64,000 bases of DNA from CAVSRC01 sp963785065 (lineage in GTDB: Bacteria > Pseudomonadota > Alphaproteobacteria > Rhizobiales > Kaistiaceae): NCBI GenBank assembly GCA_963785065.1, contig CAWATX010000002.1, positions 62,001-126,000 of the forward strand, in the 5' to 3' direction. Numbering within the stretch: position 1 is the stretch's first letter; each line of letters opens with the position of its first letter. Positions 1-7,909 of this stretch are shown piece by piece. The notes under the pieces are model-generated. The model had not been told where the DNA came from, ran no database searches, and was given only the letters and a program-made list of their open reading frames with translations. A program made the position numbers and the translations under genes.

Positions 1-240
1 GGCCGCGCCGAGGGCGACGTCATCACCCGCCTGCGCACGTTCTGGCACCATGTCGGCCATGTGCAGATCGCCGCGGTGCCGAGCCGCGCCGAGCCCGACG
101 AGGGCGAGCTGTACTTCCCGGCGATCTTCGGCGTGCTGGAAGAGCTGGAATATGACGGCTGGATCGGCGCCGAATACCGGCCGCGCAGCGACACCAATGC
201 CGGGCTCGCCTGGGTCGAGAAGCTGGGCGTGTCGCTATAG
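1..240 (+). CDS. Hydroxypyruvate isomerase / 3-oxo-tetronate 4-phosphate isomerase-like protein, C-terminal part
   Basis: Only the last 79 codons are inside the window (frame begins at base 1, TAG at 238-240). The tail carries the family's HVQIA strand, the phrase YDGWIGAEYRPR and a final GLAWVEKLG. This matches residue for residue the style of the complete hydroxypyruvate isomerase at 45120-45905 (AHVQIA, YRGWVGAEYKPA, GLGWMRRW). The family is a TIM-barrel xylose-isomerase-like enzyme that interconverts hydroxypyruvate and tartronate semialdehyde, or isomerises 3-oxo-tetronate phosphates (OtnI). Which of the two cannot be decided from a tail. The next gene is more than 130 bp away, so this ends its operon. 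Confidence 0.8.
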   Translation, partial: GRAEGDVITRLRTFWHHVGHVQIAAVPSRAEPDEGELYFPAIFGVLEELEYDGWIGAEYRPRSDTNAGLAWVEKLGVSL

Positions 241-305
241 CGAGCGCGCGTCGGCAGTGACGCGCCCACCGATAATATGTCGCGCCCCGTCGGCGATCCT
301 GCTGG

Positions 306-376
306 TATAATTGCTGAATTCGGGACGGGCCGGTTGCCGTCCGGCCACTGCCCCGCAACGAAAAGCGGGTGCGACG
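306..376 (+). promoter_or_regulatory. Possible promoter -10 and structured 5' leader of the NosD-like gene
   Basis: A perfect TATAAT lies at 306-311, but I see no good -35 box 16-18 bp upstream. The short stretch before the ATG at 377 can fold into two hairpins: GGCCGG/CCGGCC (328-333 with 341-346) and CCCGC/GCGGG (352-356 with 365-369). The second hairpin and its CTGCCCCGCAACG context look like one arm of a cobalamin riboswitch, but the rest of that riboswitch is absent. Weak call. Confidence 0.3.
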
Positions 377-1922
377 ATGTCATCAGTGATCAGAGATCCC
401 CTGACCGCAGCTGGTCTTGTTCTGGCGGCCTTCGCTTCCGCATGGGCACCAGCCCCCGTCGGCGCCGCCACGGTCACCAACCTCAACCTCCCGTCCACCT
501 ACGAAGACCTCGCCGAGGCGCTCGCCCAGGCGCGCGACGGCGACACCATCGAAGTCACCGGCACGCACAGCGGGAACTTCATCGTCGGCAAGCAGATCAC
601 GCTCGTCGGCAACACGGATGGCGGCGAATCCGCCGTGCTCGACGGAGGCGGCCGTGGCACGGTTATCGCCATCAAGGCCGAGGGCGTCGTCATCGAAAAC
701 CTGACGCTCGAACATTCCGGGCGCGGCTCGGATATCTGGGCGCTATGGGGCGATGCCGGCGTCTTTGTCGATGCCGACAAGGCTACCCTGCGCGGCCTCA
801 ACGTCGTCGACAACGATTGGGGTGTGGTCTTCCATGGCGGCACTGGCTCGCTGATCGACGCGTCGACCATCGCGGACAATCTGCGCCACGGTATCCGCGT
901 CGTCGGCGGTCACGAGCACCGGATCATTTCCAACAAGATCAACCACAACAGCGTCGGTATCAGCATCGACGCGCTCTTCGCCGGAACCGCTAGCGCGCCG
1001 CTCGGCGACCTTGCCAACCCTGACGCCGCACGTCTGCTGGCGCTGCAGAAAAAGGTCGCAGTGCGGTCGCAGGACGTACTGGGCCGACAACGATGTACGC
1101 GGCAACGGCTCCTATGGCATCGAGGTCGCCTGGGAGAGCGAACGTATCACCGTCAAGGACAACGAGGTCAGCGAGACCGGCATCGAGCGCCCGGTCGATC
1201 AGGCTCTGATCTCCGCTTGGGAACAAAGCGTCAGCAAGGGTGCGGGCGTTGCCCTCTCGCTCGACCGCACACCCTATGGCTCGGGAATCTATCTCTTCTG
1301 CCTGGTGACTGACAGCACGGTGATCCGCAACCGGTCGCATGACAACGCCTCTGCCGGCATCGGCCTCGACCTCGTCAACGACAACCGCGTCATTGCCAAT
1401 GTCGTCAGGGACAACCGCGTCGGCATCATGGTTTCGACCGCCAACCGCAACACGTTCGAGCGCAACATTGTCAGCACTAACGCCGACTACGGCATCATCA
1501 TCGCGGCCGCGGCCGCCGGTGCCGCCGCATTGAACGACAATCTGCTGACCCTCAACGACATGTCGGTGAACGGCGTGAACGCTTTCGACTCCTCGGGTCG
1601 CAAGCTCACCGACGCCGATATCCTGAAGATGATCGATGCCATGCCGATGACCGAAGCGGCCAAACAGCAGCTCCACGCCAGCCGGCAGATGCGCGAGATG
1701 ATGCTGAAGACCATGCGCGCGCAATTGAAACCGGCTACCAATCGATGGGACGACGGCACCTACGGCAATCGCTACGACGACTTCGACGAGGTGGCGGAGG
1801 GCTTCCGCGACAAGAACCGGGACGGCATCGGCGAGCGGGCCCACCCGATTCCCGGCGGGACAAGCGTCGATCGTTACCCGCTGAGCAAGGAGCGCATCGC
1901 CGATCTTAGCCGGACGGATTAG
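377..1922 (+). pseudogene. Exported NosD-like right-handed parallel beta-helix protein, frameshifted
   Basis: The ATG at 377 begins a Sec signal peptide (hydrophobic AAGLVLAAFASAW, cleavage near GAA). It is followed by beta-helix coils with the repeated pattern of short V-I-N/D-N-x-x-G-I turns (for example NDNRVIANVVRDNRVGIMV). The C-terminus has the NosD signature: YDDFDEVAEGFRDKNRDGIG followed by PIPGGTSVDRYPL. Reading frame 2 (from 377) stays open to 1312 but loses its beta-helix pattern near 1055. The pattern resumes in the next frame (YWADNDVRGNGSYGIEV, from about 1079). The genome therefore has one base too many between about 1049 and 1080. The five-A run at 1049-1053 is the obvious place, and removing one A restores a protein of about 514 residues. 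This is either a real inactivating indel or a sequence error. NosD proteins are periplasmic and linked to copper-site maturation. No nos genes are nearby, so the role here is unknown. Confidence 0.7.
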
Positions 1923-2076
1923 TCGCCGCGCCGTGGACTGACACGCAACCGTGGGACGCGCCGACCGGCATCGCGGAGGCGGCGGCACGCACGGAGCGGC
2001 GGTTTCCGGCCGGCAAGCCGATTTCTGCCCGCATCGGATTGATTTTGCTTATCTTTGCGCATCCAGCCAATGGGTA

Positions 2077-2106
2077 TTGTCATTCGCCGGGCTGTCTATC
2101 TATTTT
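2077..2106 (+). promoter_or_regulatory. Candidate sigma70-type promoter of the TIR operon
   Basis: TTGTCA (2077-2082) and TATTTT (2101-2106) are separated by 18 bp. Each matches its consensus at four or five of six positions. Transcription would start near 2113, just upstream of the GGGGAGGG Shine-Dalgarno and TTG start of the first gene. That argues against using any earlier in-frame start. The 1923-2076 stretch before it holds nothing else I can name. Confidence 0.4.
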
Positions 2107-2134
2107 GATCGCTGGCCAATTCGGGGAGGGAGCG

Positions 2135-3454
2135 TTGAGCGTCGGCGCACCGGCAGAGGCAATCGACGTTCGTCCGGTCCACCGCGTCTCGGACGACACT
2201 ATCTGGGGCGAGGCCGCCGCCCAACGCAACGCCTGCTATGACGCGATCCAGCTGACACTCGCCGACCGCGGCATCGAGGCGCTGGTCACCCGTTCGGCCA
2301 ACGGCATCTATCCCGCGTGGGTCAGGGTCGAGGCATGGCTGCCGCAGAAGTCACGCGCTGGCGCCGACCCGCGGCTGCGGACCACGCTGGACCTCTCCTT
2401 TGCGGTCAGGCCCTATCGCGAGCACCCGGTGACGACCTCGGCTGTGGCGCGCATCGGGCGGCGCACGGCCGCCGTCGCCGACAGACCGAACTTTACCACC
2501 GGCGATGCCATCGTCTGGGCGCTCTACACGTTGGGCACCGGCCGCAAGCCACCCGCCGCCCGCATCTCCGATTTTCTCGCCAACGTCCTTCTGGCGGTCA
2601 TCCCCTTCGCCCGCACGCGCTACGCCAACCGCATCCTGCGCCCGTTCCGCGGCAGTCTCCCCATCACGCTTCCCTGGCTGATCGCCCTTGTCGGATTGGC
2701 CCTGATCGGCGTCAGCGTCTTCAACATCGACTCGATCTTTGGCCCGTCGCCACGGGAGACGACAGAGATCGTCGTCGGCGTGCTGGCGCTCGTGCTCGCC
2801 TTCGCCCTTTCGCGGCGGCGCCGGGCCATCGTCTCGGTCGTCGACCGGCCGACGATCCCGCCGCGCTATCTCATCCGCCTGGACAGCTGGCACGCGGTGG
2901 TCCCCGAGCTCGGAACCGTGCTCGACGAGGTCATGCAGCGCTTCGTCAAGAAGCTCGAAGCCTTTGCGCCGAGCGGCGTCACCACCGAGACCGAGCGCTA
3001 CGGCTTTCGCTCGCCCAACGGCTATGACGAGCGCGACCGGCTGGTCATCACCAAGGGCCAGGGCGTTGCCCATCTCCACGTCTACCGCTTCGGCGCCGAC
3101 GTGTTCGTCGGCTGGGACTCCTACATCAACTGGGCGCAATGGGCCGAGACCAGGCCGGTATCGACGCGCGCCTCGATCGGCCGGCGCACCGAGTATCGCG
3201 GCCTCGAACCCGGCCTCTACGTGCCCAACGAATACGATCTCATCGATCTCAACAGTCTGATCGAAATCGTCCACCGCTGCGTCACCGACGTGTTGAAGGC
3301 CATGATGGAGGAGCACAAGATCGATCAGGAGGTCGATTTCAGCATCATCCGCGGCGACCGCGACAATGCGCTCGATCGCGACCGCTACGACCGCCGGCGC
3401 AAGCAGCGCGCAGACGGCGAAAGTGGCGCCCGCCGTCGCTGGCGCGTGAGCTGA
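2135..3454 (+). CDS. Uncharacterised two-TM membrane protein, first gene of the TIR operon
   Basis: I do not recognise a family. I chose the TTG at 2135 because a strong GGGGAGGG lies 4-12 bases ahead of it. An earlier ATG at 2039 would sit inside the putative promoter. The 439-residue product has an N-terminal soluble region (about 1-170) and two adjacent hydrophobic helices (about 177-198, LPWLIALVGLALIGV; about 210-226, IVVGVLALVLAFAL). The second helix ends in RRRR, placing that end in the cytoplasm. A soluble C-terminal region of about 210 residues follows, ending in a very charged tail (DRDRYDRRRKQRADGE). Both large domains should therefore be cytoplasmic. The TIR-domain gene begins 7 bp downstream, so the two are almost certainly co-translated. 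It could act as a membrane sensor or anchor for the TIR protein. Confidence 0.75.
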   Translation: MSVGAPAEAIDVRPVHRVSDDTIWGEAAAQRNACYDAIQLTLADRGIEALVTRSANGIYPAWVRVEAWLPQKSRAGADPRLRTTLDLSFAVRPYREHPVTTSAVARIGRRTAAVADRPNFTTGDAIVWALYTLGTGRKPPAARISDFLANVLLAVIPFARTRYANRILRPFRGSLPITLPWLIALVGLALIGVSVFNIDSIFGPSPRETTEIVVGVLALVLAFALSRRRRAIVSVVDRPTIPPRYLIRLDSWHAVVPELGTVLDEVMQRFVKKLEAFAPSGVTTETERYGFRSPNGYDERDRLVITKGQGVAHLHVYRFGADVFVGWDSYINWAQWAETRPVSTRASIGRRTEYRGLEPGLYVPNEYDLIDLNSLIEIVHRCVTDVLKAMMEEHKIDQEVDFSIIRGDRDNALDRDRYDRRRKQRADGESGARRRWRVS

Positions 3455-3461
3455 GGCGGCC

Positions 3462-4967
3462 TTGCACATTCTCACCATCCACGGTGACACGCGGCCGCTC
3501 AAGCAAGGCGTGGTCAGGATCGACTGGCCGGGGCTCGAATTTGACCGGACTGGCCCCGCCGCCGCCCTGCACCGCCGGTTCCTCGAACTCTTCTGCCAGG
3601 CGGCCGACCTTTGGCAGTCGCTGCCGATCGTCTCGGCGAGCGTGCGCATGCGGGTCTCGCCGAACGCGCCACCGGCGAGCTGGCATGCGATCACCACCGA
3701 CACGACCGAGGAGACGCCGCTACGCCTGGCCGTGGCCGCCTTCATGCGCCTCGACGGCATGGACGGGGCGGCCGTCACCGCGCCAATGAGCGCCGCGGAC
3801 TACGAGACGGCCTTCATCGGTGCCGAAGACGGCTGGCTGACCTTCGACCGCAACCCCGCGGCGACGTCCGCCGGTGGCGCGATCTTCTCCGGCATGAGCC
3901 CGTTCGCCTTGCTCGGCGATCTCTTCGCCAAGGCGATGACCCTCGGCTACACGCTCGACTATCAGGTCGCGCTGATACCGCTGCGGCCGAGCGCCGAACT
4001 GATCCGCCTGGTTTTGAAATCGGCCGCATTCCTGGCACGCGAGACCGCCGCGCCACCGGCGCTGATCGCACGCCAGAACGCCATCGCCAGCGATCTTGCG
4101 GCAGCTCGCGTTCTGGTCGAGGAGGCCGTGCGCATCGACGGCGACGGCCGGGACTGGCTGGAGGACTATCTCGCGGCAGAGGCGACCCGTGCGTTGCCGC
4201 TGGCCGCGGCCGACGCCGCTGCCGGCATTCTGCCGCTCGCCGAGGAGCGGGCGAGCGCGTTCGCCTATCACGTCCATCCCGACGTTCTCATCGGCACCAA
4301 GCGCGCTGCCGATGCGCCGGAATCGGTTGACGGCTTTTTCCCCCCGGCTGCCGCGGCCGCGCGTCTGCGCTGCGAGCCCTTCTGGCGCACCGCCGGCTAT
4401 GACGCCCTGCGGCCGCTCGATTCACCGATCACCGCGCTTTTCTCGGCATTGAGCACACGCAGCCGGCCGGGGCCGGGCACCGGCGGCAGCGCACCGGCTC
4501 ACGGTGCGCCCGGCGGCAATGGCGGCGGTGGCGGCAATGACAGTACCGGCCCCTTCATGTTCGTCAGCTACGCCCATAGCGACCGCACCCGTATCGAACC
4601 GGTACTCGGCGCGCTCGCCGGCGACGGCGTGCGCCTGTGGATCGATTCCGATATCCACGTCGGCGAGGAATGGGACACACGGCTGGAGACCGAGCTCACC
4701 GCCTGTTCCGGGCTCATCGCTTTCGTTTCCGGCGACTACGCCGCGTCGAAGCATTGCCGGCGCGAGCTCAAATTCGCCGACGCGCTCGACAAGCCGATCC
4801 TGGCCTCGTCCTTCGATACGGCGGCGCTCACCGGCGGCCTCGGCTACATCTTCGCCTCGCTGCAGTTCGTTGCCGGCGCCGAGGCCGACGTCGCCGCCGC
4901 GCTCATCCGCGCGATCCGGCAGAAAGTGCCGGAAGCGATCGCCGCCGGCGCCGGCGAGCGCGGCTAA
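3462..4967 (+). CDS. TIR-domain protein with large uncharacterised N-terminal domain
   Basis: 501 residues from a TTG start at 3462 (beginning HILTIHGDT). Residues 1 to about 335 form a domain I do not recognise. Residues about 336-362 are a Gly/Pro/Ser-rich flexible linker (GGNGGGGGNDS). From residue 363 to the end there is a clear TIR fold: strand A FMFVSYAHSD, then LWIDSDIHVGEEW, then LIAFVSGDYAASKHCRREL and KPILASSF. Glu435 in CRREL sits where the catalytic glutamate of NAD-cleaving TIR domains lies (SARM1 E642 equivalent), so NAD+ hydrolase or ADPR-cyclase activity is plausible. Bacterial TIR proteins with an N-terminal sensor are often abortive-infection effectors; others are scaffolds. 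It is flanked at 7 and 10 bp by a membrane protein and a pilin-like protein, not by a known defence gene. The domain call is firm; the function is inferred. Confidence 0.85.
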   Translation: MHILTIHGDTRPLKQGVVRIDWPGLEFDRTGPAAALHRRFLELFCQAADLWQSLPIVSASVRMRVSPNAPPASWHAITTDTTEETPLRLAVAAFMRLDGMDGAAVTAPMSAADYETAFIGAEDGWLTFDRNPAATSAGGAIFSGMSPFALLGDLFAKAMTLGYTLDYQVALIPLRPSAELIRLVLKSAAFLARETAAPPALIARQNAIASDLAAARVLVEEAVRIDGDGRDWLEDYLAAEATRALPLAAADAAAGILPLAEERASAFAYHVHPDVLIGTKRAADAPESVDGFFPPAAAAARLRCEPFWRTAGYDALRPLDSPITALFSALSTRSRPGPGTGGSAPAHGAPGGNGGGGGNDSTGPFMFVSYAHSDRTRIEPVLGALAGDGVRLWIDSDIHVGEEWDTRLETELTACSGLIAFVSGDYAASKHCRRELKFADALDKPILASSFDTAALTGGLGYIFASLQFVAGAEADVAAALIRAIRQKVPEAIAAGAGERG

Positions 4968-4977
4968 GGAGGCCGGC

Positions 4978-5586
4978 ATGGGAAACGACATGCTCTTCCA
5001 GATCGGCATGGTGGTCGCGGCACTGCTTGTCGCCGTCGCGCTTCTGCGCATCTATGTCGGCGCCGTCCTGCCGCTCCTGCGCAACCAGCGGCTTGCCCGC
5101 CGCGGCATCAGCGCCGAGCCCGCCTATCGACGGGAAGGCAGGAACATCTTCGGCCTGGCCCTCAAGGTGGTGTCGGCCCTTGCCGTCGTCGCCGTTCTGG
5201 CGGCGATCACCATCCCCGCCTATCAGAACTACATCGGCAAGGCACAGGTCGCGGCGCAAGACAGCCAGCGCATTGCCGATCTTCAGTTGATCCAGACGGC
5301 GCTCGCCTCCTACTACGTCGACAACAACGCCTATCCGGTGAGCGAAACCGAGACGCTCGATGTCGCCGGCTTCGGCGCCGCGCTGAGTGCCCTGGTCACC
5401 GGCGGCTATCTGGCGATCCTGCCCAACGACCCCGACGGCGAGCCGGTCAGCTACGTCTATCAGTCGACCTCGGACGGCACCTACTATTGCCTCGGCGCCA
5501 CCCTGCAGGGGCCGCCGCCACCCTCCACCTGCGACACCGGCAAGCTCGGCAGCGTTCCGGACGCCAATTACACCGTCGGCCCGTAG
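4978..5586 (+). CDS. Pilin-like membrane protein with an extra N-terminal TM helix
   Basis: 202 residues; ATG at 4978 with AAGGAGG six bases ahead. Residues about 5-33 are one hydrophobic helix (IGMVVAALLVAVALL). After about 25 polar residues comes a second (about 60-81, VVSALAVVAVLAAITIPAY). This continues into QNYIGKAQVAAQDSQ, LQLIQTALASYYVDNNAYP and a Cys pair (YYCLGATLQGPPPPSTC). The second part is the type IV pilin / GspG core: hydrophobic helix, IPAY, amphipathic helix, and a C-terminal sheet with a possible disulfide. The prepilin peptidase site is absent: the helix is internal and the position-5 glutamate is a lysine. It therefore cannot be processed in the usual way. No type II secretion or pilus genes are present. 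The gene lies between the TIR gene and a small unknown gene in one operon. Confidence 0.75.
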   Translation: MGNDMLFQIGMVVAALLVAVALLRIYVGAVLPLLRNQRLARRGISAEPAYRREGRNIFGLALKVVSALAVVAVLAAITIPAYQNYIGKAQVAAQDSQRIADLQLIQTALASYYVDNNAYPVSETETLDVAGFGAALSALVTGGYLAILPNDPDGEPVSYVYQSTSDGTYYCLGATLQGPPPPSTCDTGKLGSVPDANYTVGP

Positions 5587-5588
5587 CC

Positions 5589-6224
5589 GTGCTGCCGCTC
5601 GACCAGGACTGGAACCGCGACCTCCTCGATTCGCCCTTTCGCCTGCGCTTCGAGTTGCACCCCGGCGGCGAGCGCATCACCGCGTTCACCGGCGCCTATG
5701 ACCGCGCCCGCGTTCTGGCGCGCAGCGCGTTGCAATCTGCCGAAGTGATCGCCGTCGTTGCCGGCAACCCCGACGCCTGGACGCCGGATTGGGCAGAGAC
5801 GCTCTACGGCCCACAGCGCGAGAGCCCCTTTGATGCGCTCAAGGAGATGGGCGTCATGGTCGACGCGCCGCTCGCCACCTGGCAAGCGTCTCCCCACCCG
5901 CATCACGAGGATGCAGCGGATTGGCTCTGGGAACATCGGGCGCTTCGCGTGACCTGGGAGGAAGCCGATATCCTGCTGTGGAGCAACATCGGGCAGGATA
6001 TCGGCATTCGTCCGGTGGCACCGGTTCATGCCACCCTCATCGACCGCGAGCGCGCCATCGCGGTGCTTGCCTATGACGACCGCGGCATGGAAGTCACTGC
6101 GCTCGTCCCGGAAGAACTCATCGCGCTCTACCGGCATTTCGACGCCTGGCTGCTCGATCATGACCGGCCGCGCATGACCGAAGCCTTCGGTCCGCCGAAA
6201 GATCCGGCCGTCAAGCCCCCTTGA
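5589..6224 (+). CDS. Uncharacterised acidic protein, possibly DUF3885-like
   Basis: GTG at 5589, two bases after the preceding stop, giving 211 residues (LPLDQDWNRDLLDSPFRLRF...). The sequence is soluble, acidic and Trp/His-rich, with a FRLRFELHPGG opening followed by YDRARVLARSAL. That layout recalls DUF3885, but I am not certain. No signal peptide, TM helix or catalytic motif is visible. The tight spacing makes it the fourth member of the TIR operon, where it might be an immunity or regulatory partner (inference). Its 3' end overlaps the convergent kinase gene by 14 bp. Confidence 0.6.
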   Translation: MLPLDQDWNRDLLDSPFRLRFELHPGGERITAFTGAYDRARVLARSALQSAEVIAVVAGNPDAWTPDWAETLYGPQRESPFDALKEMGVMVDAPLATWQASPHPHHEDAADWLWEHRALRVTWEEADILLWSNIGQDIGIRPVAPVHATLIDRERAIAVLAYDDRGMEVTALVPEELIALYRHFDAWLLDHDRPRMTEAFGPPKDPAVKPP

Positions 6225-6846
6225 AGACGAACTGCGGCGCGACGCTCTCCGTCATCACCACGTGACCGTTGGGAAGATCGTTGCCGTCCAGCTTCCAGGC
6301 GATCTCCTCCGGCGTCAACTGATAGCCCTGCCAGCGGGCGATGAGACGCGTCCTCAGCACCGCCTCGTCAACATCGATCATCACCGTCGTATCGAACAGG
6401 CCATGCAGGGAGGACCACGGCGCCGCGGCGAGCAGCAGATAGTTGCCCTCGACGATCAGATGGCGCACCGCCGCCGGGATCATGCGCGCCCCGGCCCGGG
6501 CGATCTCCAGGCCGCGGTCGAACACCGGCACGGCGATCTCCGCCTCGCTGTTCGCCTTGAGGCGGGCCAGCATGTGGGCGAAGCCGGCGACATCGAAGGT
6601 ATGCGGCGCGCCCTTGCGCGGCCGCCATCCGCGCGGCACCAGCACCATGTCGTCGTAGTGGTAGCCGTCCATCGGCAGCACCGCCGCGCTCTCAGGCTCT
6701 GCCGCGTTCAGCCGCTGGACCAGCCGCTCGGCCAACGTCGACTTGCCGGAGCCCGGCGCTCCCGCGATCGCGGTGATGCTACGCGCCCTGGCGCCCCGTT
6801 CGCGCACCACTGCCGCAAGGCCGTCAAGATCGAGCGCCGCCGACAT
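6211..6846 (-). CDS. P-loop nucleoside/sugar kinase-like ATPase (uridine kinase/PanK/FrcK type)
   Basis: 211 residues from the ATG at 6846, preceded by AGAGGGGG. The Walker A motif is GAPGSGKST (about residues 29-37). Next come LPMDGYHYDD, typical of the phosphoribulokinase/uridine kinase/bacterial PanK superfamily, then VEGNYLLL and a MIDVDEAVLRTRLIARW lid region. Rhizobial FrcK and E. coli YggC belong to this group, whose substrates are mostly unassigned. A nearby fructose transporter is missing here. It is convergent with the TIR operon and divergent from the SDR gene at 7020, so it stands alone. Confidence 0.8.
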   Translation of the reverse strand: MSAALDLDGLAAVVRERGARARSITAIAGAPGSGKSTLAERLVQRLNAAEPESAAVLPMDGYHYDDMVLVPRGWRPRKGAPHTFDVAGFAHMLARLKANSEAEIAVPVFDRGLEIARAGARMIPAAVRHLIVEGNYLLLAAAPWSSLHGLFDTTVMIDVDEAVLRTRLIARWQGYQLTPEEIAWKLDGNDLPNGHVVMTESVAPQFVFKGA

Positions 6847-7019
6847 CGAGTCCCCCTCTCGCCGCATTGGGTGAAGTCGTGCAAGCGCACCGGCTGGGAT
6901 TAGAAGCACTTGCGAAACGGCCGCTTTTGCTGGGCAAGCCGCAAGGCGGCGATTATCGTGACGAGCCGGCCGCGGACAAGCGCAAAAGATGCGGCGAACA
7001 GGTTTTCGGGAGGGACGCC

Positions 7020-7784
7020 TTGGCGAGACTGGGCGGCAAGATTGCCATCGTGACGGGCGCTGGACAGGGGATCGGCGAGGCGATTGCGCGCCGGTTCACC
7101 GCCGAGGGCGCCCGCGTCGTCATCGCCGAGCGCGACGCGGAGACCGGCGCAGCAGTCGCCGCTTCGCTGGCCGGGGCGCGCTACATCCCCACCGACGTGG
7201 CAAAGGAGGAGTCGATCGTCGCCATGGTCGCCGAGACGGTGGAGACCGTCGGCCCGCCCGACATCCTCATCAACAATGCCGGCATCGCCGTCTTCGACGA
7301 GCCGCTTTCGCTCTCCGCCGAAGAGTGGCACCGCTGCTTCTCGGTCGATCTCGACGGCGTCTGGTACTGCTGCAGGCACGTCCTGCCGCACATGCTCGAC
7401 AAGGGCGGCGGCGCCATCGTCAACATCGCCTCCGTGCACGCCTTCCAGATCATCCCGCACACCTTCCCCTATCCCGTAGCGAAACACGGCGTGCTCGGGC
7501 TGACGCGGGCGCTGGCGATCGAATATGCCGGGCGCGGCATCCGCATCAATGCGATCTCGCCGGGCTATATCGATACGCCGGTCAACGAATGGTATTTCAG
7601 TACCCTGCCCGACCCGGCCGGCGCCCGCCGGGCAGCCGAGGAACTGCATCCGGTCAAGCGCATGGGGACCGCCGACGAGATCGCCGCCGTCGCCACGCTG
7701 CTCGCCTCCGACGAGGCGACGTTCATGATCGGCGCCAACATCGTCATCGACGGCGGGATTTCCATCCGCTTCCACGATGCGTGA
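7020..7784 (+). CDS. Short-chain dehydrogenase/reductase (SDR)
   Basis: 254 residues from a TTG at 7020, with GGGAGG at 7009-7014 fixing the start. It is a classical SDR: TGAGQGIG nucleotide-binding loop (residues 12-19), NNAG, the NIAS catalytic serine strand, YPVAK catalytic Tyr/Lys, and SPGYIDTPVN after the active site. The acidic residue after beta-2 (VVIAERD) suggests NAD(H) over NADP(H). Substrate unknown; sugar alcohols and acids are typical for this sub-group in such neighbourhoods. It is monocistronic, with about 125 bp to the next gene. Confidence 0.88.
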   Translation: MARLGGKIAIVTGAGQGIGEAIARRFTAEGARVVIAERDAETGAAVAASLAGARYIPTDVAKEESIVAMVAETVETVGPPDILINNAGIAVFDEPLSLSAEEWHRCFSVDLDGVWYCCRHVLPHMLDKGGGAIVNIASVHAFQIIPHTFPYPVAKHGVLGLTRALAIEYAGRGIRINAISPGYIDTPVNEWYFSTLPDPAGARRAAEELHPVKRMGTADEIAAVATLLASDEATFMIGANIVIDGGISIRFHDA

Positions 7785-7909
7785 GGGGGCGGTGACCTGC
7801 CCAAATAGTGGGCAACCCAGCGCTTCGCGGCCTGCAATTTCCCCAAGGAACTGCACCGGTTCTCCGATAATCATGGTCGGGTGAGTGAAGACGAATCCCG
7901 TCGGGGGCA

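Noticed and set aside
318..376. Complete cobalamin riboswitch upstream of the NosD-like gene
   Set aside because: Only one short arm resembles the motif; the B12 box and upstream conserved boxes are absent and the leader is too short.
1046..1060. Programmed -1 ribosomal frameshift on A AAA AAG
   Set aside because: A -1 slip leads to the third, non-coding frame; restoring the protein needs the opposite shift (+1), so this heptamer does not explain it.
4978..5586. Type II secretion or type IV pilus locus
   Set aside because: Only one pilin-like gene, with no peptidase, ATPase or secretin gene nearby and no processing site.
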